Assembly (NCBI GenBank): GCA_009773455.1
Contig: WSXU01000029.1
Span: 21,848 to 85,847 of the forward strand
DNA: 64,000 nt
Source: Bacteroidota bacterium
GTDB taxonomy: Bacteria; Bacteroidota; Bacteroidia; Bacteroidales; Lentimicrobiaceae
Direction of reading: 5' to 3'
Below, piece by piece: positions 18,842 to 26,431 of the stretch. The stretch's first letter is position 1. Each line of letters starts with the position of its first letter. Position numbers and translations under genes: made by a program. The notes under the pieces are model-generated. The model made no database searches. It saw only the letters and a program-made list of their open reading frames with translations, and had not been told where the DNA came from.

Positions 18842-19888
18842 ATGAAAACAAAAGAAGAGTTAATCGCCGGATTTGATCCCAACGCAGCAGCATCAGCGGA
18901 TGCGGGTCTGTTTGGATTGCCATTTACTGCAGAGCAATCCGATATTGTTGTCATTCCGGTTCCATGGGAAGTGACGGTCAGTTTCAGATCAGGAACGGGT
19001 AAGGGACCAGCATCCATAGAAGAAGCATCTTCACAAATTGATCTTTACCATCACGATTACCCGGATCTCTGGAAGAAGGGAATTTATTTGGATAAATGCC
19101 CCGAAGACCTTGTCCGGCTGGGAGAGAAAGCCAGGGATGACGCCGGTGATTTGATCGAAGCCATAGAGCAGGGGAAAGACATCGCGGCTGATCCGGACCT
19201 GAATGCTAAACAGGTATGGGTCAATGAAGCCTGTGCTATGATGAATGCCTGGGTTATGGAACGGGCATCTTTCTGGAAAAATCAGGGTAAAATGGTTGGT
19301 CTTGTCGGAGGTGATCACAGCATTCCGCTGGGATATATTCAATTGCAGGGAAAGCAACATGAGAATTTTGGTATACTGCACATTGATGCCCACATGGACC
19401 TTCGTATAGCCTACGAAGGATTTGTTTTTTCACATGCTTCAATATTTTATAACACGCTTGAATCTGTTCCTCAGGTAGACAAATTGGTTCAGGTTGGCAT
19501 CAGGGACTATTGCGAGCAGGAAAATAATTATGTGAATGCCAATGCTGACCGGATTGCCGTTTATTTTGACCGTGAAAACAGGAAACGATTGTATCAGGGT
19601 GAGAACTGGCATCAGTTATGCCTTGAAATTGTAGGTAAACTCCCGCAAAAGGTTCATATTTCCATTGACATCGATGGCCTTGATCCTAAACTTTGTCCGA
19701 ATACCGGAACCCCTGTTGCCGGTGGAATGGAATATGAGGAATTGATGCACCTGCTCAATGTGTTGAAGAGCAGTGGAAAGGAAATTATAGGTTTTGACCT
19801 GTGTGAAGTCGCTCCGGGCGAAGATGGCTGGGATGGCAACGTAGGAGCCAGGGTGTTGTTTCAGTTGTGCGGAACAATGGCCGGGTAG
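18842..19888 (+). CDS. agmatinase/ureohydrolase-family protein
   Basis: 348 residues of the arginase-agmatinase-formimidoylglutamase superfamily. All three metal-binding motifs are intact: GGDHS, DAHMD and SIDIDGLDP, which bind a binuclear Mn centre. The N-terminus (GFDPNAAASADAGLFGLPFT) matches the agmatinase-like group found in Bacteroidota. The reaction is probably hydrolysis of a guanidino compound to urea and an amine, but agmatine, guanidinobutyrate or another substrate cannot be told apart from sequence. The gene is monocistronic. Confidence 0.88.
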   Translation: MKTKEELIAGFDPNAAASADAGLFGLPFTAEQSDIVVIPVPWEVTVSFRSGTGKGPASIEEASSQIDLYHHDYPDLWKKGIYLDKCPEDLVRLGEKARDDAGDLIEAIEQGKDIAADPDLNAKQVWVNEACAMMNAWVMERASFWKNQGKMVGLVGGDHSIPLGYIQLQGKQHENFGILHIDAHMDLRIAYEGFVFSHASIFYNTLESVPQVDKLVQVGIRDYCEQENNYVNANADRIAVYFDRENRKRLYQGENWHQLCLEIVGKLPQKVHISIDIDGLDPKLCPNTGTPVAGGMEYEELMHLLNVLKSSGKEIIGFDLCEVAPGEDGWDGNVGARVLFQLCGTMAG

Positions 19889-19896
19889 GAGTTCTT

Positions 19897-19970
19897 TTTA
19901 CGATTTTTAGATTTACGATTTTAGATTAGCGGGTTAGCAAATTGGCAGATAGAAGATTAGCAGATCAGAT
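19897..19970. repeat. degenerate intergenic word repeat before arsR1
   Basis: AT-rich text built from recurring words such as TTAGATTTACGATT, GATTAGC and GGGTTAGCAAATTGGC. Similar GCTAATC/GATTAGC words appear at 35270-35395 in front of acr3. No coding potential. Confidence 0.45.
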
Positions 19971-20088
19971 GATTGAATCGGGAAACACTATTCATTGATC
20001 GTATTTCGTCTATGAGTGCTTGTCTGACAGGGTTCTCAATGATTCCGAAATTTCATACTATAAATTATTATTTTTAGAAAAGATGATT

Positions 20089-20123
20089 TACATTTGTTTC
20101 GCCATTCGACGAAATGCGAAATG
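20089..20123 (+). promoter_or_regulatory. arsR1 promoter and probable ArsR operator
   Basis: A -7 box TACATTTG (20089-20096, consensus TAnnTTTG) is followed directly by the inverted repeat TTTCG (20097-20101), 8 nt, CGAAA (20110-20114), and by two tandem CGAAATG copies (20110-20123). The T-CG N8 CG-A layout resembles the operator of the second arsR at 33045-33070. Confidence 0.55.
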
Positions 20124-20125
20124 AA

Positions 20126-20431
20126 ATGACCAAAGAAACCATCTATACAGAAGAGCAGAATAAAATAGCCCGTTTTGCCAAGGCATTGTCACATCCGGTG
20201 CGTGTTTACATTATTGATTACATCGCCGGTCAAACCAAAACGTGCTGCTATAGTGGCGATTTACACGAAAACCTTCACATCGCACGCTCTACTTTGTCAG
20301 AGCATCTGAAAGAACTGAAAGCAGCCGGACTGATCCAGGGAGAAATCAATCCGCCGTACATCAAATACTGCATTAACCGGGAGAACTGGGCAATTGCCAG
20401 GTCATTGTTCGGAAATTTTTTTAAGGATTGA
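20126..20431 (+). CDS. arsR: ArsR/SmtB-family repressor of the organoarsenical operon
   Basis: A winged-helix metalloregulator that should bind DNA until trivalent arsenic displaces it. The recognition helix region is HIARSTLSEHLKELKAAGLI. Adjacent cysteines in TKTCCYSGDL before that helix are plausible As(III) thiols. An ATG at 20114 would add four residues, but aligning with the second ArsR (33081) places both starts exactly 11 residues before the shared (K/N)IARFA motif, so I choose 20126. It is the first gene of arsR-arsP-arsE-arsF-arsG, 25 nt before arsP. Confidence 0.9.
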   Translation: MTKETIYTEEQNKIARFAKALSHPVRVYIIDYIAGQTKTCCYSGDLHENLHIARSTLSEHLKELKAAGLIQGEINPPYIKYCINRENWAIARSLFGNFFKD

Positions 20432-20456
20432 TTGTAAAAGTCAACTACACCCTGTT

Positions 20457-21497
20457 ATGAACAATAAGGGCATCGCACTGCATGTCAAAAATCCGGCAAA
20501 TTATCTGCCATTGCTGCTTCTTCCTTTGTGGCTGTTGCTTTACCGGAACCTGCAGGGGTTAACCGACTTTTTGGTTTATGATGTGTTCAATCTCGCAAAA
20601 GGAACACATCTGGCAGATTCTGTCTGGTTTTTTGTTTTTGAAGTTCCGAAAGTGCTGTTATTGTTAGCGCTTATCATTTTCGCAGTTGGCATTGTGCGTT
20701 CTTATTTCTCCCCTGAGCGCACACGGAAGGCGCTGGAAGGCAAATCACTTTTTACAGGCAATGTCATGGCAGCCTCACTGGGTATTGTTACGCCATTCTG
20801 TTCATGTTCTGCTATTCCGTTGTTCCTTGGATTCATTGAATCGGGTATACCCCTCGGTGTTACATTTTCATTTTTAATTGCTGCACCTATGATCAATGAG
20901 GTAGCGGTCGTATTGCTTTTTGGTTTGTTTGGATGGAAAACGGCGGTTATTTATGTAATCACAGGCCTGTTTATAGCCATTACAGCAGGCTGGGTCATCG
21001 GCAGGCTTCACCTTGAAAAATGGGTAGAACCATGGGTGTATGAGTTAAAGGCCGGTGATCATCCCGAAGATGAAAAACTGACATTTGCACAGAGAATAAG
21101 GATGGGATATAGTGCAGTTAAAGAGATTGTTGGGAAAGTCTGGCTCTATGTTGCCCTGGGTGTTGCCGTTGGCGCAGGTGTTCACGGATATGTGCCCCAG
21201 GATTTTATGGCTTCGGTCATGGGTGACACAGTATGGTATTCGGTGCCACTGTCAGTGTTGATCGGAATCCCATTGTATTCCAATGCTGCCGGAATAATCC
21301 CCATCGTATCTGCCCTGATAGGGAAGGGGGCAGCGCTCGGCACATCACTTGCTTTTATGATGGCTGTCATCGGACTTTCACTTCCTGAAATGATCATTCT
21401 CCGTAAGGTTCTAAAACTGCCACTGATCTTTACATTTATCGGCGTTGTCGGAACTGGTATCCTTATGGTAGGATATTTATTTAATTATATCTTTTAA
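20457..21497 (+). CDS. arsP: ArsP-type permease (DUF318), probable organoarsenical efflux
   Basis: 346 residues with about eight membrane helices and the DUF318 permease signature TPFCSCSAIPLFLGFIESGIPLG, including its cysteine pair. ArsP proteins export trivalent methylated and aromatic arsenicals; other DUF318 members move other metals. An upstream in-frame ATG at 20394 would overlap arsR by 38 nt and add residues that do not look like the family, so the start is put at 20457. The neighbours arsE, arsF and arsG strongly favour an arsenical substrate. Confidence 0.85.
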   Translation: MNNKGIALHVKNPANYLPLLLLPLWLLLYRNLQGLTDFLVYDVFNLAKGTHLADSVWFFVFEVPKVLLLLALIIFAVGIVRSYFSPERTRKALEGKSLFTGNVMAASLGIVTPFCSCSAIPLFLGFIESGIPLGVTFSFLIAAPMINEVAVVLLFGLFGWKTAVIYVITGLFIAITAGWVIGRLHLEKWVEPWVYELKAGDHPEDEKLTFAQRIRMGYSAVKEIVGKVWLYVALGVAVGAGVHGYVPQDFMASVMGDTVWYSVPLSVLIGIPLYSNAAGIIPIVSALIGKGAALGTSLAFMMAVIGLSLPEMIILRKVLKLPLIFTFIGVVGTGILMVGYLFNYIF

Positions 21498-21557
21498 ACA
21501 GAAACATTAATCCACATACAGAACGAACTGAATTTCACCATCTAAAGTCTGATTACT

Positions 21558-21794
21558 ATGGAAATCAAAATTCTCGGAACAGGTTGCGCCAACTGCAAAA
21601 ACCTCGAAAAAGCGACCCGCGAAGCGGTTGCTGAACTTAAACTGGATGCTTCAGTCGTTAAGGAAGAAGACATCGTTAAAATTATGGGCTATGGCATCAT
21701 GCGCACACCCGCGCTGGTTGTAGATGAAAAAGTATTGTTTTACGGAAGGATTCCGTCTGTTGCTGAGCTCAAGGAAATGTTAAGTAAAAAATAA
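21558..21794 (+). CDS. arsE: small thioredoxin-fold redox protein, ArsE-like
   Basis: 78 residues with a glutaredoxin/thioredoxin fold of the small redox-active disulfide type: IKILGTGCANCKNLE gives a CxxC at C10 and C13, and the family cis-proline shows in MRTPALVVDEKVLFYGRIPS. In the described arsEFG systems a protein of this kind, with ArsF, is implicated in reducing nitroaromatic or pentavalent aromatic arsenicals before export by ArsG. It lies 18 nt before arsF. There is no signal peptide, so it is cytoplasmic. Function is inferred from family and order. Confidence 0.82.
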   Translation: MEIKILGTGCANCKNLEKATREAVAELKLDASVVKEEDIVKIMGYGIMRTPALVVDEKVLFYGRIPSVAELKEMLSKK

Positions 21795-21812
21795 CCCTCA
21801 AATATTTAAAAC

Positions 21813-22211
21813 ATGAAAAAGATCGTATTTATCGGAATCTTTGTGATGATGGCTACCCTCGTTTTTGGTCAGAAAGCCACCAGGTTGAGCATTGTATATT
21901 TCCATGCTGAACACCGTTGTCCAACCTGTATCTCGATTGAAGAAAATACAAAAAAGACGCTGGATACCTATTTTGCGGCACAATTGAAGGATGGAACCAT
22001 TAAACTCCAGGTTCTGGATGTTTCTGACGACAAAAATATTAAGCTGGTTGAAAAATACCAGGCCGACGGTTCAGGTCTTTTCCTTACCCGTTTGGATGGC
22101 AAAAAAGAAAAAACCACCGATTTTACCAATTTTGCCTTCAGCTATTCAAGAAACCAGGCCGATAAATTTATTTCGGGCCTGAAAGCTGAGATCGAAAAGA
22201 ATTTGAAATAA
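21813..22211 (+). CDS. arsF: ArsF-family nitroreductase-subunit-like thioredoxin protein
   Basis: 132 residues. A signal peptide (1-20, ending VFGQ) precedes a thioredoxin-like domain with HRCPTCISIEE, giving a CxxC at C36 and C39. It matches the ArsF family known from the arsEFG operons. The signal peptide predicts a periplasmic or membrane-tethered protein, in contrast to the cytoplasmic ArsE. The stop codon runs directly into an 8-nt repeat tract. The next gene is a four-helix-bundle protein rather than arsG, an insertion between the expected partners. Confidence 0.82.
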   Translation: MKKIVFIGIFVMMATLVFGQKATRLSIVYFHAEHRCPTCISIEENTKKTLDTYFAAQLKDGTIKLQVLDVSDDKNIKLVEKYQADGSGLFLTRLDGKKEKTTDFTNFAFSYSRNQADKFISGLKAEIEKNLK

Positions 22212-22242
22212 TTTGAGGATTTGAAGATTTGAAGATTTGAGG
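22211..22242 (+). repeat. four 8-nt tandem repeats ATTTGARG
   Basis: ATTTGAGG, ATTTGAAG, ATTTGAAG, ATTTGAGG occur in succession right after arsF. The reverse-complement version (TCTCAAAT) lies on the other side of the next gene at 22671-22694. Confidence 0.85.
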
Positions 22243-22299
22243 ATGTTATAACATGGGAAATTTGGGATCTTAAATCATTAAAGGTGAAAGGATGTTTAA

Positions 22300-22650
22300 A
22301 TGAAAAAAGATAATGAAAATCTGATTGTTAAGCTATCACTTGAATTTGCGATTGATATTATACAGTATGCTGAGAAATTGGAAAGTCTGAAAAAATATAT
22401 CATTGCAAAACAGATTTTAAAATCAGGGACTTCAATTGGAGCCAATGTCAGGGAAGCCCAAAACGCTGAGAGTAAGGCTGATTTTATTCACAAAATGAAA
22501 ATAGCAGCCAAAGAAGCCGATGAAACTGATTACTGGCTTATCTTATGCAAACTATCACCTATGTATCCTGATCCTGAAGATCTTGCCGAAAAACTGAATT
22601 CTATAATAAATGTCCTGTCAAAAATAATAATAACATCAAAATCTTCCTGA
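22300..22650 (+). CDS. four-helix-bundle protein of the 23S rRNA intervening-sequence (IVP) family
   Basis: 116 residues, all helical, with the family pattern GTSIGANVREAQNAESKADFIHKMKIAAKEADETDYWL. Members were first seen inside 23S rRNA intervening sequences and also occur alone in Bacteroidota; they form pentameric bundles and some are accessory proteins of retroelements. The molecular role is unknown. The gene is flanked by inverted 8-nt repeat tracts (22211-22242 and 22671-22694) and splits the otherwise contiguous arsEF and arsG. It therefore looks like a small cassette rather than an arsenic gene. Confidence 0.85.
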   Translation: MKKDNENLIVKLSLEFAIDIIQYAEKLESLKKYIIAKQILKSGTSIGANVREAQNAESKADFIHKMKIAAKEADETDYWLILCKLSPMYPDPEDLAEKLNSIINVLSKIIITSKSS

Positions 22651-22661
22651 TCAAAGAGTAA

Positions 22662-22694
22662 TTTTCAAATTCTCAAATTCTCAAATTCTCAAAT
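22662..22694 (-). repeat. 8-nt tandem repeats TCTCAAAT (inverted relative to 22211-22242)
   Basis: Three TCTCAAAT units (22671-22694) are preceded by TTTTCAAAT. Read on the minus strand they are ATTTGAGA, close to the ATTTGARG units on the other side of the four-helix-bundle gene. Confidence 0.85.
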
Positions 22695-22702
22695 CAAGGA
22701 AA

Positions 22703-23401
22703 ATGGAATTCATACAGAACCTTATCGACCAAAGCACATTCCCGCTGCTGACAGCCTTCCTGCTCGGATTAATGACGGCCATCAGTCCCTGCCCGCTGGC
22801 TACCAATATAACTGCATTGGCCTATATCAGCAAGGATGTTGAAAGTAAGCGGACTGTTTTTCTGAATGGACTTTATTATACCCTTGGCCGGACGCTCACC
22901 TATACCATACTTGGTGCGATCATCTTTTTTGGTGCCAGCAAATTTCAGGTCAGCCGGGCTGTTCAGGCCAACGGTGAGAAATGGATCGGGCCACTGCTGA
23001 TCATCATCGGTATTTTTATGCTGGGGATGATTAAACTACCGGGTTCATCCGGTACCTTGATGCAGCGGTTTGCCGATAAAGTAAAAGTTGGCAGCAGTTG
23101 GGGAGCGCTTCTCCTTGGGGTGATCTTCGCACTGGCCTTTTGTCCGTACAGCGGGGTTCTTTATTTTGGAATGCTGATGCCCATGGTCCTTTCTCAGCCA
23201 TCAGGATTGCTTCTTCTGCCTGATTTTGCCATCGCTACCGGCCTGCCTGTAATATTGCTGGCCTACCTGCTGGCATTCAGTATAGGTGGGGTCGCCAGGT
23301 TTTATAACAAGGTTAAAATTTTTGAAGTCTGGTTCAGGAGGGTAGTAGCGGTTTTGTTTATCCTGACCGGGTTGTATTTCGTCTGGATTTATTTTTCCTG
23401 A
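22703..23401 (+). CDS. arsG: ArsG-family aromatic arsenical efflux permease
   Basis: 232 residues with about six membrane helices, of the DsbD/TauE-like LysE superfamily. Characteristic cysteines sit at C30 (ISPCPLATN) and C147 (AFCPYSGVL), each next to a proline, as in the thiol-relay DsbD/CcdA fold. The ArsG family exports aromatic aminoarsenicals formed by ArsEF. Order and size match the known arsEFG operon apart from the inserted four-helix-bundle gene. It ends 6 nt before the convergent PNPOx gene, with no terminator seen between. Confidence 0.84.
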   Translation: MEFIQNLIDQSTFPLLTAFLLGLMTAISPCPLATNITALAYISKDVESKRTVFLNGLYYTLGRTLTYTILGAIIFFGASKFQVSRAVQANGEKWIGPLLIIIGIFMLGMIKLPGSSGTLMQRFADKVKVGSSWGALLLGVIFALAFCPYSGVLYFGMLMPMVLSQPSGLLLLPDFAIATGLPVILLAYLLAFSIGGVARFYNKVKIFEVWFRRVVAVLFILTGLYFVWIYFS

Positions 23402-23407
23402 GCATAT

Positions 23408-23881
23408 TCAGACAGAATCCATTGCCTCAAGATCTGCTATTGTCCACCATTCCACATCATCAATACCACGAACAACCTGATAGGTGTTGACCTTAATCCG
23501 CACAAGAATGCAATCTTCTGCCTGCATAAATGACAATAGGTCAGGATGCCACGCCAGATGTGCATTGAAAACCGCTTCATGATCTTCTATCCTGATTTCT
23601 TCCGTATGTCCAAATGCTGTAAGCACAAAACTATCCCTTTGTTCGTTGTTGTCGTAACTCCCACTTTCAATGAGCAGGGCTGCATTACCATTTCGCGTTA
23701 AATTCCTGTATTTCTGTGTATTGCGATAAGTTGCGAAGACCAATACCCGGTAGCTCTCCATCGGAGTAATCGCAATAAAGCTGGCATGCGGCCGGCCATC
23801 GCCTTCTGTTGCCAATACAGCAAAACGATTGCGCTTAAGGACATTCTCAATATATGCTTTGGTTTCTGACAATCTATCCAT
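23408..23881 (-). CDS. pyridoxamine 5'-phosphate oxidase-like FMN-binding protein
   Basis: 157 residues of the split-barrel PNPOx-like fold: FAVLATEGDGRPHASFIAITPM at the N-terminus is the usual flavin-binding strand pair, followed by TRNGNAALLIESG. This group includes general flavin or F420-dependent reductases and haem-utilisation-like proteins; it is not a true PdxH. The gene stands alone and converges on arsG. Substrate unknown. Confidence 0.8.
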   Translation of the reverse strand: MDRLSETKAYIENVLKRNRFAVLATEGDGRPHASFIAITPMESYRVLVFATYRNTQKYRNLTRNGNAALLIESGSYDNNEQRDSFVLTAFGHTEEIRIEDHEAVFNAHLAWHPDLLSFMQAEDCILVRIKVNTYQVVRGIDDVEWWTIADLEAMDSV

Positions 23882-24091
23882 TTTTTATTTTTTCCGGGTC
23901 CCGGATGGTTTCTTCCTCAGATCCAACATCCCTGATTATTCAGAACTTTCGAATATTTTAAACGAATGTATACAAAATTGCCTACTAAGCATAATAACAA
24001 CAATATGAATTGCCGGTGGGTTACCTGGCCTGGATCTTAAAATGATCATCTGATACTAAAAAAGTTTTCGAAACTCAGGTTAGTCCTGGTT

Positions 24092-24565
24092 TTAATTGAG
24101 CCAATAGTACGACGCATTCAGCACCATGGCAAAAGTTACCCACAACAAGTACGGGATGTTGAGGTAAGCTGCCAGTGGCCTCAGTTTATAAAACCGGACA
24201 AGCATAAAAACGATGGTTGACCATAACAGAAAAATTTCAATCAGTGCAAGCCCGATCATGTTGAAGTAGAAAAAGAAAAAACTCCAGCCAAAGTTTAAAA
24301 GAAGCTGTAATAAAAATATCCCGATCGCCTGGTTGCGTTCTTTACCAGCTGCAAGTTTCCAGATCAGGAAGAACGAAATGCCCATGATTATGTATAACGT
24401 TGTCCATACAGGGCCGAATATCCAATCTGGTGGATTGAACGAGGGCTGCTTGAGCGAGGTATACCATTCCGGGATTGCCCGGGCCGTAAACATGCCGGCA
24501 ATCGCCCCGGCAGAAAGCGGAAAAATAATGGAAATTACAAGTTTTCCTATATTAAGAGTCTTCAT
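24092..24565 (-). CDS. tspO: TspO/MBR tryptophan-rich sensory protein
   Basis: 157 residues with five predicted membrane helices. The family pattern is clear: WYTSLKQPSFNPPDWIFGPVW after helix 1, then WTTLYIIMGISFFLIWK and LNASYYWLN at the end. TspO proteins bind porphyrins and affect tetrapyrrole and stress responses in bacteria. It is 64 bp upstream of the peroxiredoxin gene's end, on the same strand, so the order is peroxiredoxin then tspO. Confidence 0.92.
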   Translation of the reverse strand: MKTLNIGKLVISIIFPLSAGAIAGMFTARAIPEWYTSLKQPSFNPPDWIFGPVWTTLYIIMGISFFLIWKLAAGKERNQAIGIFLLQLLLNFGWSFFFFYFNMIGLALIEIFLLWSTIVFMLVRFYKLRPLAAYLNIPYLLWVTFAMVLNASYYWLN

Positions 24566-24629
24566 AATTCACTGGAATTAAGGTGAATGAATGGTCATAC
24601 TTTGGGTGAATCCTGCAAGTGAAACTGGT

Positions 24630-25364
24630 TTATTTCAGCCCTTTCAGTATCCTCAATGCCTCTTCAACATGCTTTTCGGCTTGTAGTTGCGAATTAAATG
24701 TATAAATCACTTTGCCCGATTTGTCTGCAACATAAGTTACGCGACCCGGAAGCAATCCAAGTAAATTGGTTGGCACCCCGAATTGCTTCCTGACATGATT
24801 GCCTTCATCACTCAGCAGGGTAAAAGTGAGCCTGTGTTTTTCGGCAAACTCCTTGTGGCTTTTAACCGATTGTCCGCTGATGCCTATAATTACAGCATCG
24901 GCTTCGCTGAACACCTCAAACTGATCGCGGAAAGAACAGGCCTGCGCGGTGCAGCCGGGGCTATCATCCTTAGGGTAAAAATAAATAACCATATTTTTTT
25001 TGCCGATCAGCGAAGTGATGTCAAATGGGTTTCCGTTTTGATCTGGCAGGGTAAAGGCAGGGATGGTGCTGCCGGTTTTGATTTCATTCATGTGGTTGTC
25101 CTTGTTAAAAGTTAAATAAGCAGAGAACAAAAGCAGGTAAATAATGAGGTAAAACCTGTAGAAATTCCTTAAATTCAGGTAATTGGCCTTATCCGGATAC
25201 ATATTTCCAAACAGCGCCTTCAGCTCCTTACCAAAATATGGTTTTATGTTGATCGTCCAGCTATCGGTCTGGTAAACGATCTTGCGGAATCTGCTGCGGT
25301 AAATTGTCAATGGCAGTCCCCAGATTACGAATAGTATAAGCCAGATGTTGTCGAGTAAAACCAT
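24630..25364 (-). CDS. PrxQ/Bcp-type peroxiredoxin with N-terminal membrane extension
   Basis: The C-terminal part (from residue 92) is a complete atypical 2-Cys peroxiredoxin: SPGCTAQACSFRD carries the peroxidatic and resolving cysteines five residues apart. The first 91 residues add two hydrophobic segments (about 5-21 and 70-87), so the long form would be membrane-anchored. An internal ATG at 25091 begins the usual Bcp N-terminus (MNEIKTGSTIPAF) and has a good Shine-Dalgarno (AAGGA, 7 nt spacing), better than the upstream ATG, so a soluble form may also be made. Reduces peroxides; reductant unknown. Confidence 0.85.
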   Translation of the reverse strand: MVLLDNIWLILFVIWGLPLTIYRSRFRKIVYQTDSWTINIKPYFGKELKALFGNMYPDKANYLNLRNFYRFYLIIYLLLFSAYLTFNKDNHMNEIKTGSTIPAFTLPDQNGNPFDITSLIGKKNMVIYFYPKDDSPGCTAQACSFRDQFEVFSEADAVIIGISGQSVKSHKEFAEKHRLTFTLLSDEGNHVRKQFGVPTNLLGLLPGRVTYVADKSGKVIYTFNSQLQAEKHVEEALRILKGLK

Positions 25365-25525
25365 AGGAAAATGTTAAAGGAAGGGATCTGAAAATTATAG
25401 TGCAAAAGAAATAAAGATTTGTTCAATAATCTGCTTCCTATATTAAACAGAATTTAGCCTGCTTAGTTTGCAGGTATTGCCTCTTGTTCGATGTTTGAAT
25501 ATGGCAATGCCACATAAATAATTCT

Positions 25526-25533
25526 TATCTTTG
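25526..25533 (+). promoter_or_regulatory. -7 promoter box of the crcB operon
   Basis: TATCTTTG matches TAnnTTTG. A start about 7 nt downstream would fall at about 25540, exactly where the putative fluoride aptamer begins. The -33 element is not clear. Confidence 0.5.
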
Positions 25534-25540
25534 ATCTTAT

Positions 25541-25590
25541 TGAGGGGTTAGCCGTTAACCACCTTTTCACTCTGATGACTCCGGGTTACT
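25541..25590 (+). ncRNA. probable degenerate fluoride riboswitch (crcB motif)
   Basis: Between a -7 box and crcB lies GGGGTTAGCCGTTAACC, which can fold as GGTTA/TAACC, followed after a short linker by CTGATGACTCC (25572-25582). That 11-mer is the most conserved 3' segment of the fluoride aptamer. The 5' half differs from the usual GGnGATG, so folding should be checked. Position directly before a fluoride exporter is as expected. Confidence 0.6.
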
Positions 25591-25654
25591 AATACTAGGC
25601 ACAAAGCACGGAGCCAATAATTTACCGCTTTTAAGTCAATTATTTTTCAGCTTT

Positions 25655-26032
25655 ATGTTAAAAGTTCTCCTTGTCATTGGTTCCGGCAGTTTTCTGGGTG
25701 GTATTTCACGGTACCTTGTTTCTCGTTACATACAGAATACTTTTATCCCGGCATTTCCTTTTGGTACCTTTGTTGTAAACCTTGCCGGATGTTTTCTGAT
25801 CGGGTTGTTTTTTGGCCTCTCCGAACGTGGAAATCTAAGTAATGCAGAACTTCGTCTGTTTCTTACCGTTGGTTTCTGTGGCGGATTTACCACTTTTTCA
25901 ACTTTCTCGAACGAAAATCTGGCCTTGCTCAGGGATGGGAGTTTCTACTATTTTACACTTTACACTGGGCTGAGTGTTTTTCTTGGATTGGCCGCCACTT
26001 ATGGTGGTAATGCAATCACCAAAATCTTCTGA
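25655..26032 (+). CDS. crcB: fluoride exporter CrcB/FluC
   Basis: 125 residues, four membrane helices. The family signatures [19 protein letters not shown] and [15 protein letters not shown] are both present; these contain the pore-lining Asn and the Phe box of the dual-topology fluoride channel. It follows the putative fluoride riboswitch by 64 nt and is 2 nt from the DUF190 gene. A single-gene (homodimeric) form is expected, as only one copy is seen. Confidence 0.93.
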   Translation: MLKVLLVIGSGSFLGGISRYLVSRYIQNTFIPAFPFGTFVVNLAGCFLIGLFFGLSERGNLSNAELRLFLTVGFCGGFTTFSTFSNENLALLRDGSFYYFTLYTGLSVFLGLAATYGGNAITKIF

Positions 26033-26034
26033 AT

Positions 26035-26403
26035 ATGGAATCGAACCAGGAAGCCACCCGTTTGCGGATTTATATCAGCAACACCGATAAATTCAGGCAT
26101 TCACTGTTAAGTGAAACCCTTGTTTTTGCAGCCAGAAGATATGGTCTGGCCGGGGCGACTGTAATTCGGGGCAGCATGGGTTATGGATCCAGCAGCGTGG
26201 TGCATACCACAAAATTCTGGGAAATCACGGATAAACTGCCAGTTGTCGTTGAACTGGTTGATGAAGCTCCCAAAATAGATCGGTTTTTAAAAGGCATCAG
26301 GCCCTGGTTTGATAAAATACCGACAGGTTGTATGATTACGGCTGAGAAAGTTGAGATTGTATTGTTTAAGCAGGGCGTTAAAAGGAAATTCTTTGAGCTT
26401 TAA
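26035..26403 (+). CDS. DUF190-family protein linked to CrcB
   Basis: 122 residues with the DUF190 pattern LRIYISNTDKFRHSLLSETLVFAARRYGLAGATVIRGSMGYG. The ferredoxin-like, PII-related fold is often encoded beside crcB, and here it starts 2 nt after it. Its role in fluoride resistance is not established; a regulatory ligand-binding role has been suggested from the PII-like fold. No membrane segment. Confidence 0.88.
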   Translation: MESNQEATRLRIYISNTDKFRHSLLSETLVFAARRYGLAGATVIRGSMGYGSSSVVHTTKFWEITDKLPVVVELVDEAPKIDRFLKGIRPWFDKIPTGCMITAEKVEIVLFKQGVKRKFFEL

Positions 26404-26431
26404 TTTCACTGATTTCAAAGGTTAACAAACA

